Below, piece after piece: positions 1 through 10,430 of a DNA stretch of 64,000 nt. Under the pieces are notes generated by a model. That model did no database searches and had not been told where the DNA came from. It saw only the letters and a program-made list of their open reading frames with translations. The first letter of the stretch is position 1. The number at the start of each line of letters is the position of its first letter. Source of the stretch: Tridacna crocea (Eukaryota > Mollusca > Bivalvia > Cardiida > Cardiidae); assembly GCA_943736015.1 (NCBI GenBank), contig OX031070.1, positions 38,618,173-38,682,172 of the forward strand, written 5' to 3'. The position numbers were made by a program, and so were the translations under genes.

Positions 1-598
1 CCGAAAATATTCGTTATGCGGGGGTATAATGAAGAACACCATACCAAAAACCCAAAATGGGTTTGAAATACAAAGTTTTTGTTGTTTTCCGGGATAAATT
101 TATGTTTTCTAAGATCCCTTATCCTAATGCAGAGGCAAAAAGTCTTAAAGAATAATACAAAAAAAAACCCTACTTTATTTACTAACCGTAGTGTCGTGTT
201 GTATTGGAAAACTTTAGATTTTACTACACTCGTTACTCGTATATGGCAAGTGCAACGTGGCAAATATTGTCTGCTTACGTCAAAAGATTATTTTTGCCAA
301 AATTTATTGATACAAATATGTGATCTTGTAGATGACGCCCGCTTTCTCTAACGCTTAAAGTTTAATGTCTTTCATCGAAATGAACAACATGTTTGAATGA
401 AACTGATGTTTTAAGTGTTTGTACTTAATTTCTGATACCAAAGCACAAGTAATACCAAATGGAAAAATATGCAACGTTTGCTAGAATCTTAAGACCCGTA
501 AATACAACCAAAGAATTGTTTACAAACACCACTAAACTTTTGTTTAAGCGAGGTCTGGTCATATTTGTTCGTAGGGTGTCTATAGCAAAGCAAACAAC
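1..598. other. Non-coding, no recognised feature
   Basis: AT-rich sequence with short open frames only. Bases 1-45 resemble the right end of a dispersed repeat (GCGGGGGTATAATGAAG) also related to 19723-19905, but this is weak. Confidence 0.3.
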
Positions 599-993
599 AT
601 CTTCGTGAGCCAAGGTTACGATCACTACGCGGATCTTACCTTGGCTGAATGAGCCCGATTTCGAGATTCCTGCGATGCGCCCTCTATTGGATGCTGGTTA
701 TTACCCCCTTTACATCATATTTTAAAAGCCAATGAAATATCGTTTTACAAACCGCTAATACACATGAAGCGATAAGCAGACATCCACGTGGGTTTCCATG
801 TTTACCTTCTTTTCCACATGTATCGACCTTATTCTATTTTTATCAAAGATTAAATGCTACGAGAAAATTTCATTCGTTGCAGTTAGAGCTGGCTGCATCC
901 AATGAAAAAGCGTATCTGGGTAATGTAAAAATAAAGCTCGATCCGCCAAGGGCAGAGTAGCGTAGTGAATCGTCAGCCTTGGCTTGCGAAGAT
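599..993 (-). mobile_element. Family G MITE (~390 bp), copy 1
   Basis: Ends ATCTTCGTGAGCCAAGG and CCTTGGCTTGCGAAGAT are inverted repeats. Inside are the shared blocks CCCTCTATTGGATGCTGGTT and CACGTGGGTTTCCATG. It aligns along its length with 27869-28269 and 46493-46880, in the opposite orientation. There is no coding capacity. The superfamily is not determined. Confidence 0.75.
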
Positions 994-1680
994 GAACAAA
1001 CAATGGTAAACAATGTCTGGTAACGTTTGAACATCATGTAATACATCCATCACATGATAAAAAGACAGCCTCTAACTGGTCAATATACTTACACACTACC
1101 AATTATCTGCAAACAGAGCAAAAGAAAATGAACATGCCCAAACATCACCAAATACTTTAATACTGACTGGTCTGCTCTAGCAAACTTTTGTTTAGAAACA
1201 TCAGCAAACATGGTGTCTGTTGGTGTTTGTAAACAAATGTTTGGCAGTACAGGTGAGCCTTCAATAAAGACTTGAGAGATAGCTAAAGCTACAGCTGTAA
1301 TTGCCTTCCCTCTAGATCTTTCGTTATAATCGATATTGAGTTTAACGACAAAATACCAAAGTTTTAGTCTGCGACACTCGATCATATAAAAACTGTTTGC
1401 CAGAGAAATATTATCTATCGATGTTTATTATCTATTTAGTTATTCCGTTGAGAAATATAAAGATGCAGTTTGTGATGATAAAAGTTTATTTTATACCACA
1501 TTTGTTTGTATTTTGTCTGGAATGTTTAATAAATTAAAGATCTGGAAATTGATAATGCGCTCGCCGGTAAATGCTACGCCAGTGAACTTTGAAATACCGG
1601 ATAGGTAACAAATTCTTTGAACAGGCTGAGCCATATAGTACAGCGTGCCACAACGATTAATCCTTGACCACAAGATTCCA
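994..1680. other. Non-coding, no recognised feature
   Basis: The 98-codon minus-strand open frame at 1089-1385 lacks any recognisable domain and splice support. I see no repeat with confidence. Confidence 0.3.
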
Positions 1681-1683
1681 AGT

Positions 1684-1800
1684 TTTAACGACCCTGAGTT
1701 AGAAGGCTTTTGAAAACATTCATGGAAAAAGGAGAAAATGCTATAACCGGCACTTACTTCTTTCCCCAGAAATGTTTGCTACACCCATCGTAGACATAAC
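1684..1800 (+). mobile_element. Decayed family A palindromic MITE fragment
   Basis: The order GACCCTGAG, GAAGGCTTTTGAAAACATT, GGAAAAAGGAGAAAATGCT and then a poor complement (GGCACTTACTTCTTTCCCC) matches the left half of family A with a degraded palindrome. Confidence 0.55.
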
Positions 1801-3160
1801 TATAAGTTGGTACACATTATTGTGTCATTTGCAAATCCTTTCGACATGGACAAGTCTGAAATGTTTAGGCTTGATAGAGTGAACTTGTATCTTCTGCTAA
1901 TCCCTGTGGTGTTGAAAAAAACTGAACAGTGGAATAACATTGATCGGCTTATGTAAAAATTACTTACAGTTTCTCCAACGGTATGCTATTAGTACAGAAG
2001 ACAATTGTACATAAATTTGCATTCATTGGAAAGCAGTGTTCCTGTGCATGAAATATTTATAATGCGTATGTCTGAAACTGTAGACACTTTTTTTTTCTGG
2101 CATATATTGCAAAATCCTATCATCTGCTCTCGCCTGCTAGCAAAGCTTGCAGGAGATAACCGTGCAGGGGTAGAGCCCAGAAGTTCAAGTTTCGAATTTC
2201 TTGATTAGAGGAATCAATTATTACAGCTATCCACACCATGATACCATCATTGGTTAATGTTTCCAGGAAATATCACAGAGAGTGATTTATTAAAGTTGCA
2301 GAACTTTTTTTCACAACAGATGTATAATAAAAGGGATTATGTAAAACAAGAACAGCTTATACGAATATACTCAAGTAATTTCGTGATGAAAATAATATGA
2401 AATAGTTTTTGTGCGCAGCAACACGTATATGAGCCTCTGCAAAATTCCTAAATAGACTTTTTGGCTACCGCCCTGCACCTTGCACATTTTTTAAATACTT
2501 TTGTTTATTTCTTCTAAAGTATATTACCTGGATGAAGGCTAACACTTACTGGAACACGGACAAGGAATTAAAAGAAACTTCTGACCGGTATGGCCGAAAA
2601 GAATTCCTCTTTTTTTTCAGGCTACCATCAAACAAGCCTACCTGCTTATTATGTCATATCATAAAAACACCAGAAATCTATAAATCATTGGTCGAAATCT
2701 CTAACCATACAATCAAACAAGCATACAGAGTAATATAGTAAGCAAACACAATGAAGACGTATTCTATATTAAACAACCAGAAATACGTGGCTTCCCTCGC
2801 TTTGTCCAAGCACAAATTACCCATCATTGGTTATATCATCATTAGGTTGTACTTTTGTAAAAGATATATGAAAATTCATGCTATTACAATCTCATCCTGG
2901 AACTGATGTGTGCCTGACCGAACATGTGACCACCTCTTCATAATCCCAAATTACTGAGATAGTATATTCATGGAAATTGATTAAAAGCTGAATTTCAGAA
3001 TTAAGACATGAACTTATTGAGCCTCCGATGATTTCCCAAGGCGTTAGACAAGGGATGATGCTTTGACTCATAACCTTACTTTATGAAATTTGCTGTAGAT
3101 AAAAAAAATCCGTGTAAATTAAAAATTGGAAATAGCGGGTGCCAATGCATCACTACATGA
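1801..3160. other. Non-coding, no recognised feature
   Basis: Short frames only. CCACACCATGATACCATCATTGG (2231-2253) and surroundings show no clear family match. No support for an exon. Confidence 0.3.
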
Positions 3161-3169
3161 GAAAATATT

Positions 3170-3215
3170 GTGACAAAAAGAAGAAATTGCTCGGAACGAG
3201 CAATTTCTTCATTTT
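3170..3215. repeat. Isolated core fragment of the A'/B palindrome
   Basis: GAAATTGCTCGGAACGAGCAATTTC is a small palindrome identical in layout to the centre of the element 150 bp downstream, but without its outer arms or TTAA ends. Confidence 0.6.
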
Positions 3216-3313
3216 ATCACGCTGTTTTCAAACGTCACCGGCTGCGCGGAAGAAAAGGTCGTCTGCAGAATACAATGTGTTTAAATCGATTTGAATTAAG
3301 ATACTACATGCAT

Positions 3314-3541
3314 TTAACCCTTTCCCAAACAAGCCCTGGTTTTTACGTGTCTGCAGTAAAAGTCTTTTGAAAACACTGTGGGAAAAGGAGAAATTGCTCG
3401 TAACGAGCAATTTCTCCTTTTCCCACAGTGTTTTCTACCCTTTTTGAGAACTTTCTGGCATTTTCTCCAAATCTAAAATTGTCGTCTGCAAACTCTTTTG
3501 GTTTGGAAGAGTCCAAAACTTGTCCTTTGGGAAAGGGTTAA
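3314..3541 (+). mobile_element. Variant A' palindromic TTAA MITE
   Basis: TTAA at both ends with inverted termini TTAACCCTTTCCCAAAC / GGGAAAGGGTTAA. The outer arms of the central palindrome are family A-like (CACTGTGGGAAAAGGAG), but the centre reads GAAATTGCTCGTAACGAGC as in family B. Almost the same element recurs at 31416-31643. Confidence 0.88.
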
Positions 3542-3732
3542 ACAAGGCAGGCAGAATGGCACTGTGATGTAACATACGAGTCCTGGGATTTGTATCATTC
3601 GTATAATTACACTGTAATGACTGTGAGAGAGTATTCTGTCTCTTTACAAAATGACAAGATCTTGGGACTTGAAAACAGACATCACTTAAGATGTGACTGA
3701 AATGATGGAATTTGTCTGTGATAAGGTAGAAT

Positions 3733-3988
3733 CATCCTCGGATACCCCGGGGTCTCCCTATTTGCTACGCTACATCGACCCTGGGACAATTAGTTGAATT
3801 TCCTTCGCTTTACCGCTGGCCGAATGCTGGCTTTTCATTGGTTCCATCATCATTTTGTGATGGGCGAGTGTACTGTACGCTATGACGTTTCGTATCGATT
3901 TTCGGCGGCTGATTCAAAGTTTTATTAGTCAATTGTCCCTGGGTCGATGTAGCGTAGAAAATAGGGAGACCCTGGGTATCCGAGGATG
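3733..3988. mobile_element. MITE with ~56-bp inverted repeats and 9-bp target duplication (Mutator-like)
   Basis: The left end starts CATCCTCGGATACCC and the right end is its complement (GGGTATCCGAGGATG). The match continues inward through GGGTCTCCCTATTT, CTACGCTACATCGACCC and GGGACAATT with only a few differences. The direct repeat AGGTAGAAT flanks it at 3724-3732 and 3989-3997. Long TIRs plus a 9-bp duplication are the usual signature of MULE-type elements. It has 256 bp and no coding capacity. It landed in a degraded family A element, whose GGAGAAAATGC arm resumes at 4006. Confidence 0.85.
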
Positions 3989-4166
3989 AGGTAGAATGTG
4001 ATAAGGAGAAAATGCTTGTTACCAGCATAAACTCTGGTGATCTTTACATTCTGTACGCAAAAGGCCAGGTGATTCATCCTCTTTACCAGACAACAAAGTA
4101 TAGCCTTGTCCGAATTTAGACCAAGTGCCGACGACATGCTAAATGTGACTCAAATTAATTGTGTCT

Positions 4167-4395
4167 TTAACCCTTTACTCCATAGATACTCATTTCTACG
4201 TATTGCTTGTGGGAGCCTTTGGAAAACATTGTGGCAAAAGGTGAAATTGCTCATGACGAGCAATTTCACCTTTTGTCACAATGTTTTCTATGCTATCAAA
4301 AGGTTTCCTATACACATAAAAACCGGCTTCATCCTTGCTGTTATTTAGGGTCAATTAGAGATACCTTAGAAATGCCTTATGGGGTAAAGGGTTAA
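4167..4395 (+). mobile_element. Family B palindromic TTAA MITE
   Basis: TTAACCCTTTACTCCA at the left, GGGGTAAAGGGTTAA at the right. The central palindrome GTGGCAAAAGGTGAAATTGC / GCAATTTCACCTTTTGTCAC has one central mismatch (CTCATGACGAG). Right subterminal sequence GTCAATTAGAGATACC is the family B hallmark. Confidence 0.9.
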
Positions 4396-4466
4396 CAGGG
4401 TCGACAACATTGTCGGGAAGGGTATAAATCCCCGTTTTGCCAAAGCATGCTTCGTATTATACTATA

Positions 4467-4736
4467 TGGCCTGCGACAGGCGAAAAGGGCCATTCGGACA
4501 TGTGCGTAAAGTGTCGTCTCGGATCAGCCTTCGCAGTTCGCACAGACTAATCCGAGACGACACTCCGTTTTAATGATATTTTCGGTTTTGCGCAGGTCTA
4601 CTGTAGCATAAAATCTAATGTAGTCGTAGAGTGCCGTCTCGGATTAGCCTGCGCGGACTGCGCAGGCTAATCCGAGACGACACTTTACGCAAATGTCCGA
4701 TTGCCCCTTTTCGCGTGTTGCAAGCCAAATTATTTA
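4467..4736. mobile_element. Family D double-hairpin MITE
   Basis: Terminal inverted sequence GGC..CAGGCGAAAAGGGCCATTCGGACAT.. against ..ATGTCCGATTGCCCCTTTTCGCGTGTTGCAAGCC. Two CG-rich hairpins sit inside, each of the form AGTGTCGTCTCGGATYAGCC...GGCTAATCCGAGACGACACT. The same structure is at 12221-12483, 39496-39742 and 55038-55295. Confidence 0.85.
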
Positions 4737-4833
4737 TGGCGAGGTTTTAGGAGGATTTAAACAAATGCATGGGAACCCGCGGTAGGAGATTATGGCGAGC
4801 TGGGTAAGGAACCCACAACTTTTGGACTATCAG

Positions 4834-5206
4834 GCCTGTTCATTACCTCCGAGAACCAAGGTCAGGAAATTTCAGATAGAGCACTAAAAATCAATAACAA
4901 CAACAACAACAACAAGAAAAATACTGACTCATGAAATACACAATAACCAAGCATAAAAACAAACCACAAATCTGCATGGAAATCAGTAGAGAAGATGAAA
5001 TGACCAACGTGTATATAAGACCTGTTCATTACCTCCGAGAACCAAGGTCAGGAAATTTCAGATTGACCACTAAAAATCAACAACAACAACAACAACAACA
5101 AGAAAAATACTGAATCATGAAATATAAAATAAACAAACATAAAAACATACCACAAATCTGCATGGAAATCAGTAGAGAAGATGAAATGACCAACGTGTGT
5201 ATAAGA
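4834..5206 (+). repeat. Tandem duplication, period 187 bp, with CAA microsatellite
   Basis: The block starting CCTGTTCATTACCTCCGAGA at 4834 is repeated from 5021. Each copy contains a (CAA)n run (4894-4914 and 5079-5100) and ends with CAGTAGAGAAGATGAAATGA. The two copies are nearly identical, so the duplication is recent. Confidence 0.85.
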
Positions 5207-5439
5207 GACCAAGATCTATGTCTGTCTTACACGGATCAGTACCGAGTCCCAGAGGCACTGAATAGTTGGGATTTTTTCTCCTCCGATACGTGATTTGTCT
5301 TGTGAACTTTAGTGATATACAACATTAGTTCTAGACAGAGATTCCTTCCAGCTTATTAGGTTTGATATACTTACTTCACTAACCCTTTGGAATAGGGTTT
5401 TATTTTTTTTTCTTTTTTCAACCAGTCTTTTTTGCGATC

Positions 5440-5830
5440 ATCAGGAAAAGACTATTTTTCTTTTTTTGAAACGTTGTAACGTTGTGGGAAAAGGAGAATA
5501 TACCAGTAATTGCTTTGATATTTATTTCCTTGGCATCCGTTTAAGTAATTACTTTACCAAGCAATCGTGTTTGCTTACGACCCTCTAAAACAGAGCTTTG
5601 TAAAAATATTTATGAGAAAAAGAGAAAATGCAGGAACCCAGCACTTTCTATTTTTCCTACAATGTTTCTTTCTCTTCAACAATAAATTCTAGTTTTTGGG
5701 AAAAGGTGAAAATGCTGGTACCCGTCACTTTCTCCTCCGATGTTTCTACTCTTTAAAAGAAAAAGTTTATCGAGCGAGTAATTCTTGGTTTTTCATCTGC
5801 TATTAATTTTAACTGAAAAATCTAAAAATT
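5440..5830. mobile_element. Decayed family A MITE remnants (two or three)
   Basis: GTTGTGGGAAAAGGAGAATA (5480-5499), AAAAAGAGAAAATGCAGGAA..CAGCACTTTC (5616-5650) and GGGAAAAGGTGAAAATGCTG (5698-5717) are degenerate palindrome arms. Ends and TTAA sites are not recognisable. Confidence 0.45.
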
Positions 5831-6937
5831 TATTGTTTGCAAAGGAGTAACTTATTTGATTTTAGTGTAATCACCGTCGATATTCATTAAACTAGAAGGC
5901 CCTGAAGGGCCTAAATATGCTCTAGTGGCAGAGTTTGCTTTGGGGATAGCATACATTATGAATTCATGATGCAAAAAGACAAACTAGATATTCAATCTCT
6001 CGATGAATCTTCAAAAGAACTGGATTAACACTGTGAACTTCATTGCCTAAACAAGAATTGGAAATTTTCAACTTTGAATGGTTACATTTCCAAAACTGAT
6101 TGTCAGATTTTTTTTAAATCGATAGGGTGCAAGCTGTTTAAAATACAAAGCAACTGTGCAAGTTTCTTGAAAATTCAACCAAAACTGTTGACCTAATCAC
6201 ATATACAAGAATTTGAATTTTTGAACTTTAATTGGCTACTATTTTGATATTGTTTATTGAATTTTTTCAAGATCAATAGGGTTGAAGCTACTGAAAAGAT
6301 AAACAAACTCTGTGATTTTCAAGAAAATTCCCACACTGTCTGTTGGATTTTTTTCGAAATCAATAATGTTGAAGCTATTGATGATGATGAGACAAACAAA
6401 CCGTGCAAGTTTCACAAAAATCTGATTACAAATGCACGTATTATCGCGTAAACAACAATTTGAAAGTTTCAACTTGAAATGGCTACTTTTCCCATGTTGT
6501 TCATTGGATTTTTTTTTTCAAAGTCAATAGGGTTGAAGCTACTGATAAGATAAACAAACTGTGCAAGTTTCATGAAAATCTGCCAACAAATGAAGACTTT
6601 ATCGCGTAAACAAGAATTTGAAATTTTCAACTTGAAATGGCTACTTTTCCCATACTGTTCGTTGGTTTTTTTTCTCAAAATTATTCGGATTGAAGCTATT
6701 GAGGAGATAAACAAACTGTGCAAGTTTCATAAAAATCTGACCAAAAATGCAGACTTTATTGCGTAAACAAGAATTTGAAACTTTCAACTTGAAATAGCTA
6801 CTTTTCCAAAACTGTGTGTTGGATTTTTCTCAAAATCGAATGGGTTGAAGCTATTGATGAGACAAACAAACTGTGCAAGTTTCACGAAAATTTGACTATA
6901 AATGAAGACTTTATCACGTAATACCCCGGTCACATAT

Positions 6938-7385
6938 TCACGGAAGGCCGCCACGGAAGAGCTACGGATTCGTTCCGGCATTGTCCGTGGCAACTCGTAC
7001 TAGTCTGTAGCTCTCCGTATTGTAACCGTAGGCATTCGTAGTAGTCCTTGTATATCCGTAGCGGTCCTTGACAATTTTTGAACATGCACAAAAATTCACT
7101 ACGGATCAAACGACCGTAGCGTATCCTTACTAGTCCGTACTAGACCGTACTGATACGTTCTGGTCCGTATTAAAATCGTATCAGTCCGTATTTATCCGTA
7201 GGCCCATTTTTTTTTCAGGATTCGATACGGAGAACTACGTATAAGCACGGTTACGCTACGTTTTAGTTACGTTATGATACGGATTTGTCACGGAAAGTCA
7301 CGACCTTAATACGTTGTACAACGGAGAGGCAGGGATTTGCACGGTCTTTTACGGTTCACTACGTTGCAACAGGACACAGTACGGA
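6938..7385. repeat. Left subterminal array of phased CGT/ACG motifs
   Basis: From 6972 to 7203 the motif reads nnYCGTAnnn on the + strand (for example TCCGTACTAG, ACCGTACTGA, TACGTTCTGG). From 7226 to 7385 the orientation flips to ACGnnnnnnn (ATACGGAGAACTACG..). Steps are mostly 10 or 11 bp, with some 20-bp gaps where one unit has decayed. Confidence 0.85.
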
Positions 7386-7798
7386 ATTGTAAGGACCACT
7401 ATTGTTTGGTAGGATAAATTCAAAATCATGTACTTCAACAAGGGTATTTTTACTCTGTCTTTGTAGAATACAACACAATTGCGCTTTCTTGTTGAGTTCA
7501 CAATCATGAACCGTCAACAAATGATGTTTGCAATAAATTGGCGGCAACTGGATATTGGTATGGCACAAAATGTCAAGGCACTGGTCCAGCAGCTTGATGA
7601 CGTACATAGATGTAATAATTATATTTTTATCGTACTACTAATAATACCTTTAATTTAAGGTTACATATTTTACAAAACATTGTACGTAAATGAATAAACA
7701 TCAGTATTATAACGTGACATTTTATCCAAACAACGATGCTAAAGATGCAAGTAAAACGATCAAATAGTACGAGTACATAAAACTGTCACCGTTTCTGG

Positions 7799-7950
7799 TG
7801 GTTCTGACAACCGCCAACGAAACAGGTCACAGGTTCGAGCCCCGCCAGGAGCTTGTTCTGATGTGGCTGGTTGGTGAACCGCCAGCTGGTTAAATGTATG
7901 GTTACTGGGTGCCTGCCTGGTGCCAGGCTGGTCCATTCGAAATGGGTGAT
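7799..7950 (+). repeat. tRNA-like (SINE-type) remnant inside the Harbinger-like element
   Basis: CACAGGTTCGAGCCCCGCC (7830-7848) looks like a pol III B box in T-arm context, followed by a CTGGTTGGTGAACCGCCAGC hairpin. The A box is not convincing, so this may be a captured SINE fragment. Confidence 0.35.
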
Positions 7951-8099
7951 ACTAAATATGATAGACAAGCACTTTACTTTTAAAACATAAATATTCACGA
8001 TAATCAGTGTAATTGTGAAATAAACAGCAGATTTTATGAACATAAGAAATACGTTATTGAGCAATATTTTCATTGAGCCCTTTGCCATTAAATCCCTTC

Positions 8100-8310
8100 T
8101 TTTTATGGGTCTACAACAGACAAGTCAAGAAAACATTCTGATTCTAGGAAATCGAAAAAGATGCTCAAAATGGGCAATTTCTCGCTTTCCCATAATGCTT
8201 GCTACCTTATTGTGGAACTGAAGCTCATTTGTACCAAATTTACAGTTGTTGTCTGCAGATACTTTCAATTTCGTGAAGGCCAAATTTTGTCAACTTGTGA
8301 TGGGTTATCG
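8100..8310 (+). mobile_element. Decayed family A MITE inside the Harbinger-like element
   Basis: CAAAATGGGCAATTTCTCGC..CCCATAATGCTTGCTACC, then TTGTCTGCAGATACTTTCAA and TTGTCAACTTGTGATGGGTTA, keep the right-half order of family A. The palindrome is badly eroded, so this is an old insertion. Confidence 0.5.
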
Positions 8311-8459
8311 ATTATAACAATCAGGTAATAAAAGACAGAGAATATGTGGACTACAGATTGGCTTTTACGAAGACCCATCCATGGCCAGTATGAGGCTCTC
8401 ATGGCCGTACTTGTTGCATTTTGAAAGTGAGCGGGCTAGAGCATTTGGACGGAATGCTA

Positions 8460-8800
8460 AATCGTGGTAGGTCCGTATCGATCCGTGACGATTCGTACTA
8501 ATACGTATCGGATCGTTCTTATTCGTACTAATCCGTATCTGTACCGTAGCAAATCGTAGTGTAACCGTACTAAAATCGTCCTGATTCGTGTCGCTCCGTA
8601 TTAAACCGTGTCCAACCGTAACAGTTCGTATCACTCCTGGAACTGTGACCTACATTTTGGCTGTAGATCCGTCGAACTCCGTACTCACACCGTTGTGTAT
8701 CCGTATTGGAACCGTAGCGGACTACGGAATTTGTCATTTCCGTAGTCATCCGTGAGCGATTAGACCGTAGCTCTTCCGTGGCGGTCTTCCGTGAATATGT
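8460..8800. repeat. Right subterminal array of phased CGT motifs
   Basis: From 8472 to 8634 sixteen CGT trinucleotides occur in a row with centre-to-centre steps of 10 or 11 bp (twelve of the fifteen steps are exactly 10). The usual context is TCCGTAnnnn. From 8665 to 8790 more motifs follow (TCCGTACTCA, TCCGTATTGG, ACCGTAGCGG). Confidence 0.88.
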
Positions 8801-9080
8801 GACCGGGGCTTAAACAAGAATAGGAAATTTTCAACTTGAAATGGCTACTAACCCATATTGTTTGTTGGATTTTTCTCAAAATCAACAGGATAAAACTATT
8901 GATGAGATAAACAAACTCTGCAAGTTTCACGAAAATCTGACCACAAATGCAGACTTTATCCCGTAAACAAGAAAACGACTAACGGGCGGACAGACGGATG
9001 GCAAGACGGACAAACAGACAGACGGACGACGGAAGTCCCGCCATGACAAAAGCTCTGCTGGCTTTCAGTCAGTAGAGCTA

Positions 9081-9405
9081 AAAAAATAGACGTTCAATTT
9101 TTTTTTATTTTTACATTCTATGAAAAGTGCAGAACTAAGATCAGGACGTACTTTCGGTGCATTTGATTGTCATTTACTTTGTTTCTTTGTAACAGCAACC
9201 ATAAAGGAAAAAAAAAATAGATTAATTTAGTGATTTGTTTATTTAACTTTTCCCTAGCCTAAAGCGAGTAATTACTTGATTTCAACATAATGTAATCATC
9301 ATCTATGATTGCTTCCTGGAAATCTTTGCCAGTATCAGCTCCATTTTATGAGAACTTCCAACGGCTGACCGTTCTCGAATCACGTGATGAACGGACGCAA
9401 GCTTT
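9081..9405. other. Non-coding, no recognised feature
   Basis: AT-rich with T and A homopolymer runs; nothing supported. Confidence 0.3.
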
Positions 9406-9677
9406 GGAACTACCAACAATACCCTTATTGGTTAAAATTTGTAGAGTAATTATCGAGAGTTGAGCGTGATTCGTGGTTTGTAAATATTGCTTCACAACCG
9501 ATGTAAAATAAATATATATTTGTGATTTGGGCAAACTGCTCCACAACCGATGTAAAATAAATATATATTTATTTTACATCGGTTGTGAAGCAATATGTAC
9601 AAACCACAAATCACGCACAACTCTCAATGATTACTCCCTGCAAATTTTAACCAATAACGGGTATTGTTGGTAGTTCC
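9406..9677. repeat. 272-bp foldback (inverted repeat with ~115-bp arms)
   Basis: The left arm begins GGAACTACCAACAATACCC and the right arm ends GGGTATTGTTGGTAGTTCC. They pair through GGTTAAAATTTG, GATTCGTGGTTTGTA and TTCACAACCGATGTAAAATA. The left arm contains a second small copy of CCACAACCGATGTAAAATAA (9541-9560), so the loop side is itself duplicated. Confidence 0.85.
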
Positions 9678-10430
9678 AACAAAGGTTAACAAACTATGTC
9701 AACAGCTCGTTCATTCTATTTGGTCTTTTTTTTTTGCTGATTAAGCACTTCAATATTGTCTACATTCTATCACTAACAGAGTACACGTTAAGTTTCACTA
9801 GAGCAGGGCATCTATCTTACTGGTTCTTTTAACAAATCTCTTTGCAAATGAACGGCAGCCGTACTGCTTTAAGTAACTATCAAAACAACAAATCTGTGCC
9901 GAAAACTTTTTGTAAGTTTCAGCTGATGTTTATCTTTCTTTGTTAATGTTTTCACATTTAGCAAGGCCGTTTTCGAAGAAAACGTCGATGTCTAAGCCCT
10001 GCAGTCGTTTGCTTCACCGTCTGTGTTGTGCAAAAAGTTTGATATTCTTTTTATTTTTTCTGTTATTACTGAAAACATTTACTTCAAACTCGGAATAGTT
10101 TTTTACTAATCAAAGAAATAACCATGCAACAGGATGATAAGTAACGATCAAACTATATTTGACATATTTATGCCCCTTTTTTGACATGGGATTTTAAACA
10201 GCAACCGAACTTTGGCACCCGAATGTGGTGCTCTTGTTTAAAGCAGCTTACCATTTAAGTCATGTGGGAAGTCCAAATTTCTATATTTTCCGGGTTTTTT
10301 TCTAAAAGTATTACACTACATTTCTTCGAAAGCCGTTGGCCTTTTTCCAACATGAAGAATGTAAAGACAATATTTAGCGTTGAGACTTGAATAAAATCTA
10401 TGAAGACAAATAGAGACAGAAACAGTCTGC
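9678..10430. other. Non-coding, no recognised feature
   Basis: No exon or repeat that I can support. The piece TTGACATGGGATTTTAAACA..CACCCGAATGTGGTGCTC (10181-10234) may be a fragment of a dispersed repeat. Confidence 0.3.

Larger units (their letters stand above)
6922..8810. mobile_element. 1,889-bp TIR element (PIF/Harbinger-like) with phased CGT arrays
   Basis: Inverted termini of ~45 bp: CCCCGGTCACATATTCACGG at the left and its complement CCGTGAATATGTGACCGGGG at the right, continuing through GCCGCCACGGAAGAGCTACGG with one difference. The flanking tandem repeat shows the empty site CGTAAACAAG; TAA is duplicated at 6919-6921 and 8811-8813. A 3-bp TAA duplication is typical of PIF/Harbinger, but no transposase is present. 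About 800 bp of the two subterminal zones consists of short CGT-centred motifs at 10-11 bp spacing. The middle (7390-8440) has no recognisable protein; the longest frames do not resemble a transposase or MADF/Myb protein. Confidence 0.75.
5890..9080 (+). repeat. Tandem array of ~155-bp units inside a dispersed mollusc-type repeat
   Basis: Starts AACTAGAAGGCCCTGAAGGG and ends ACGGACGACGGAAGTCCCGCC..CAGTAGAGCTAAAAA. In between are at least six units each with TTTCAACTTGAAATGGCTAC, ATCAATAGGGTTGAAGC, GATAAACAAACTGTGCAAG and ATCGCGTAAACAAGAATTTG (unit starts near 6060, 6212, 6462, 6618, 6777, 8822). The first two units are more diverged. The array is split by the element at 6922-8810. Confidence 0.85.

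Noticed and set aside
7359..7607. 82-codon frame in the middle of the Harbinger-like element, possible transposase or MADF/Myb relic
   Set aside because: No catalytic or DNA-binding motif is visible on either strand.
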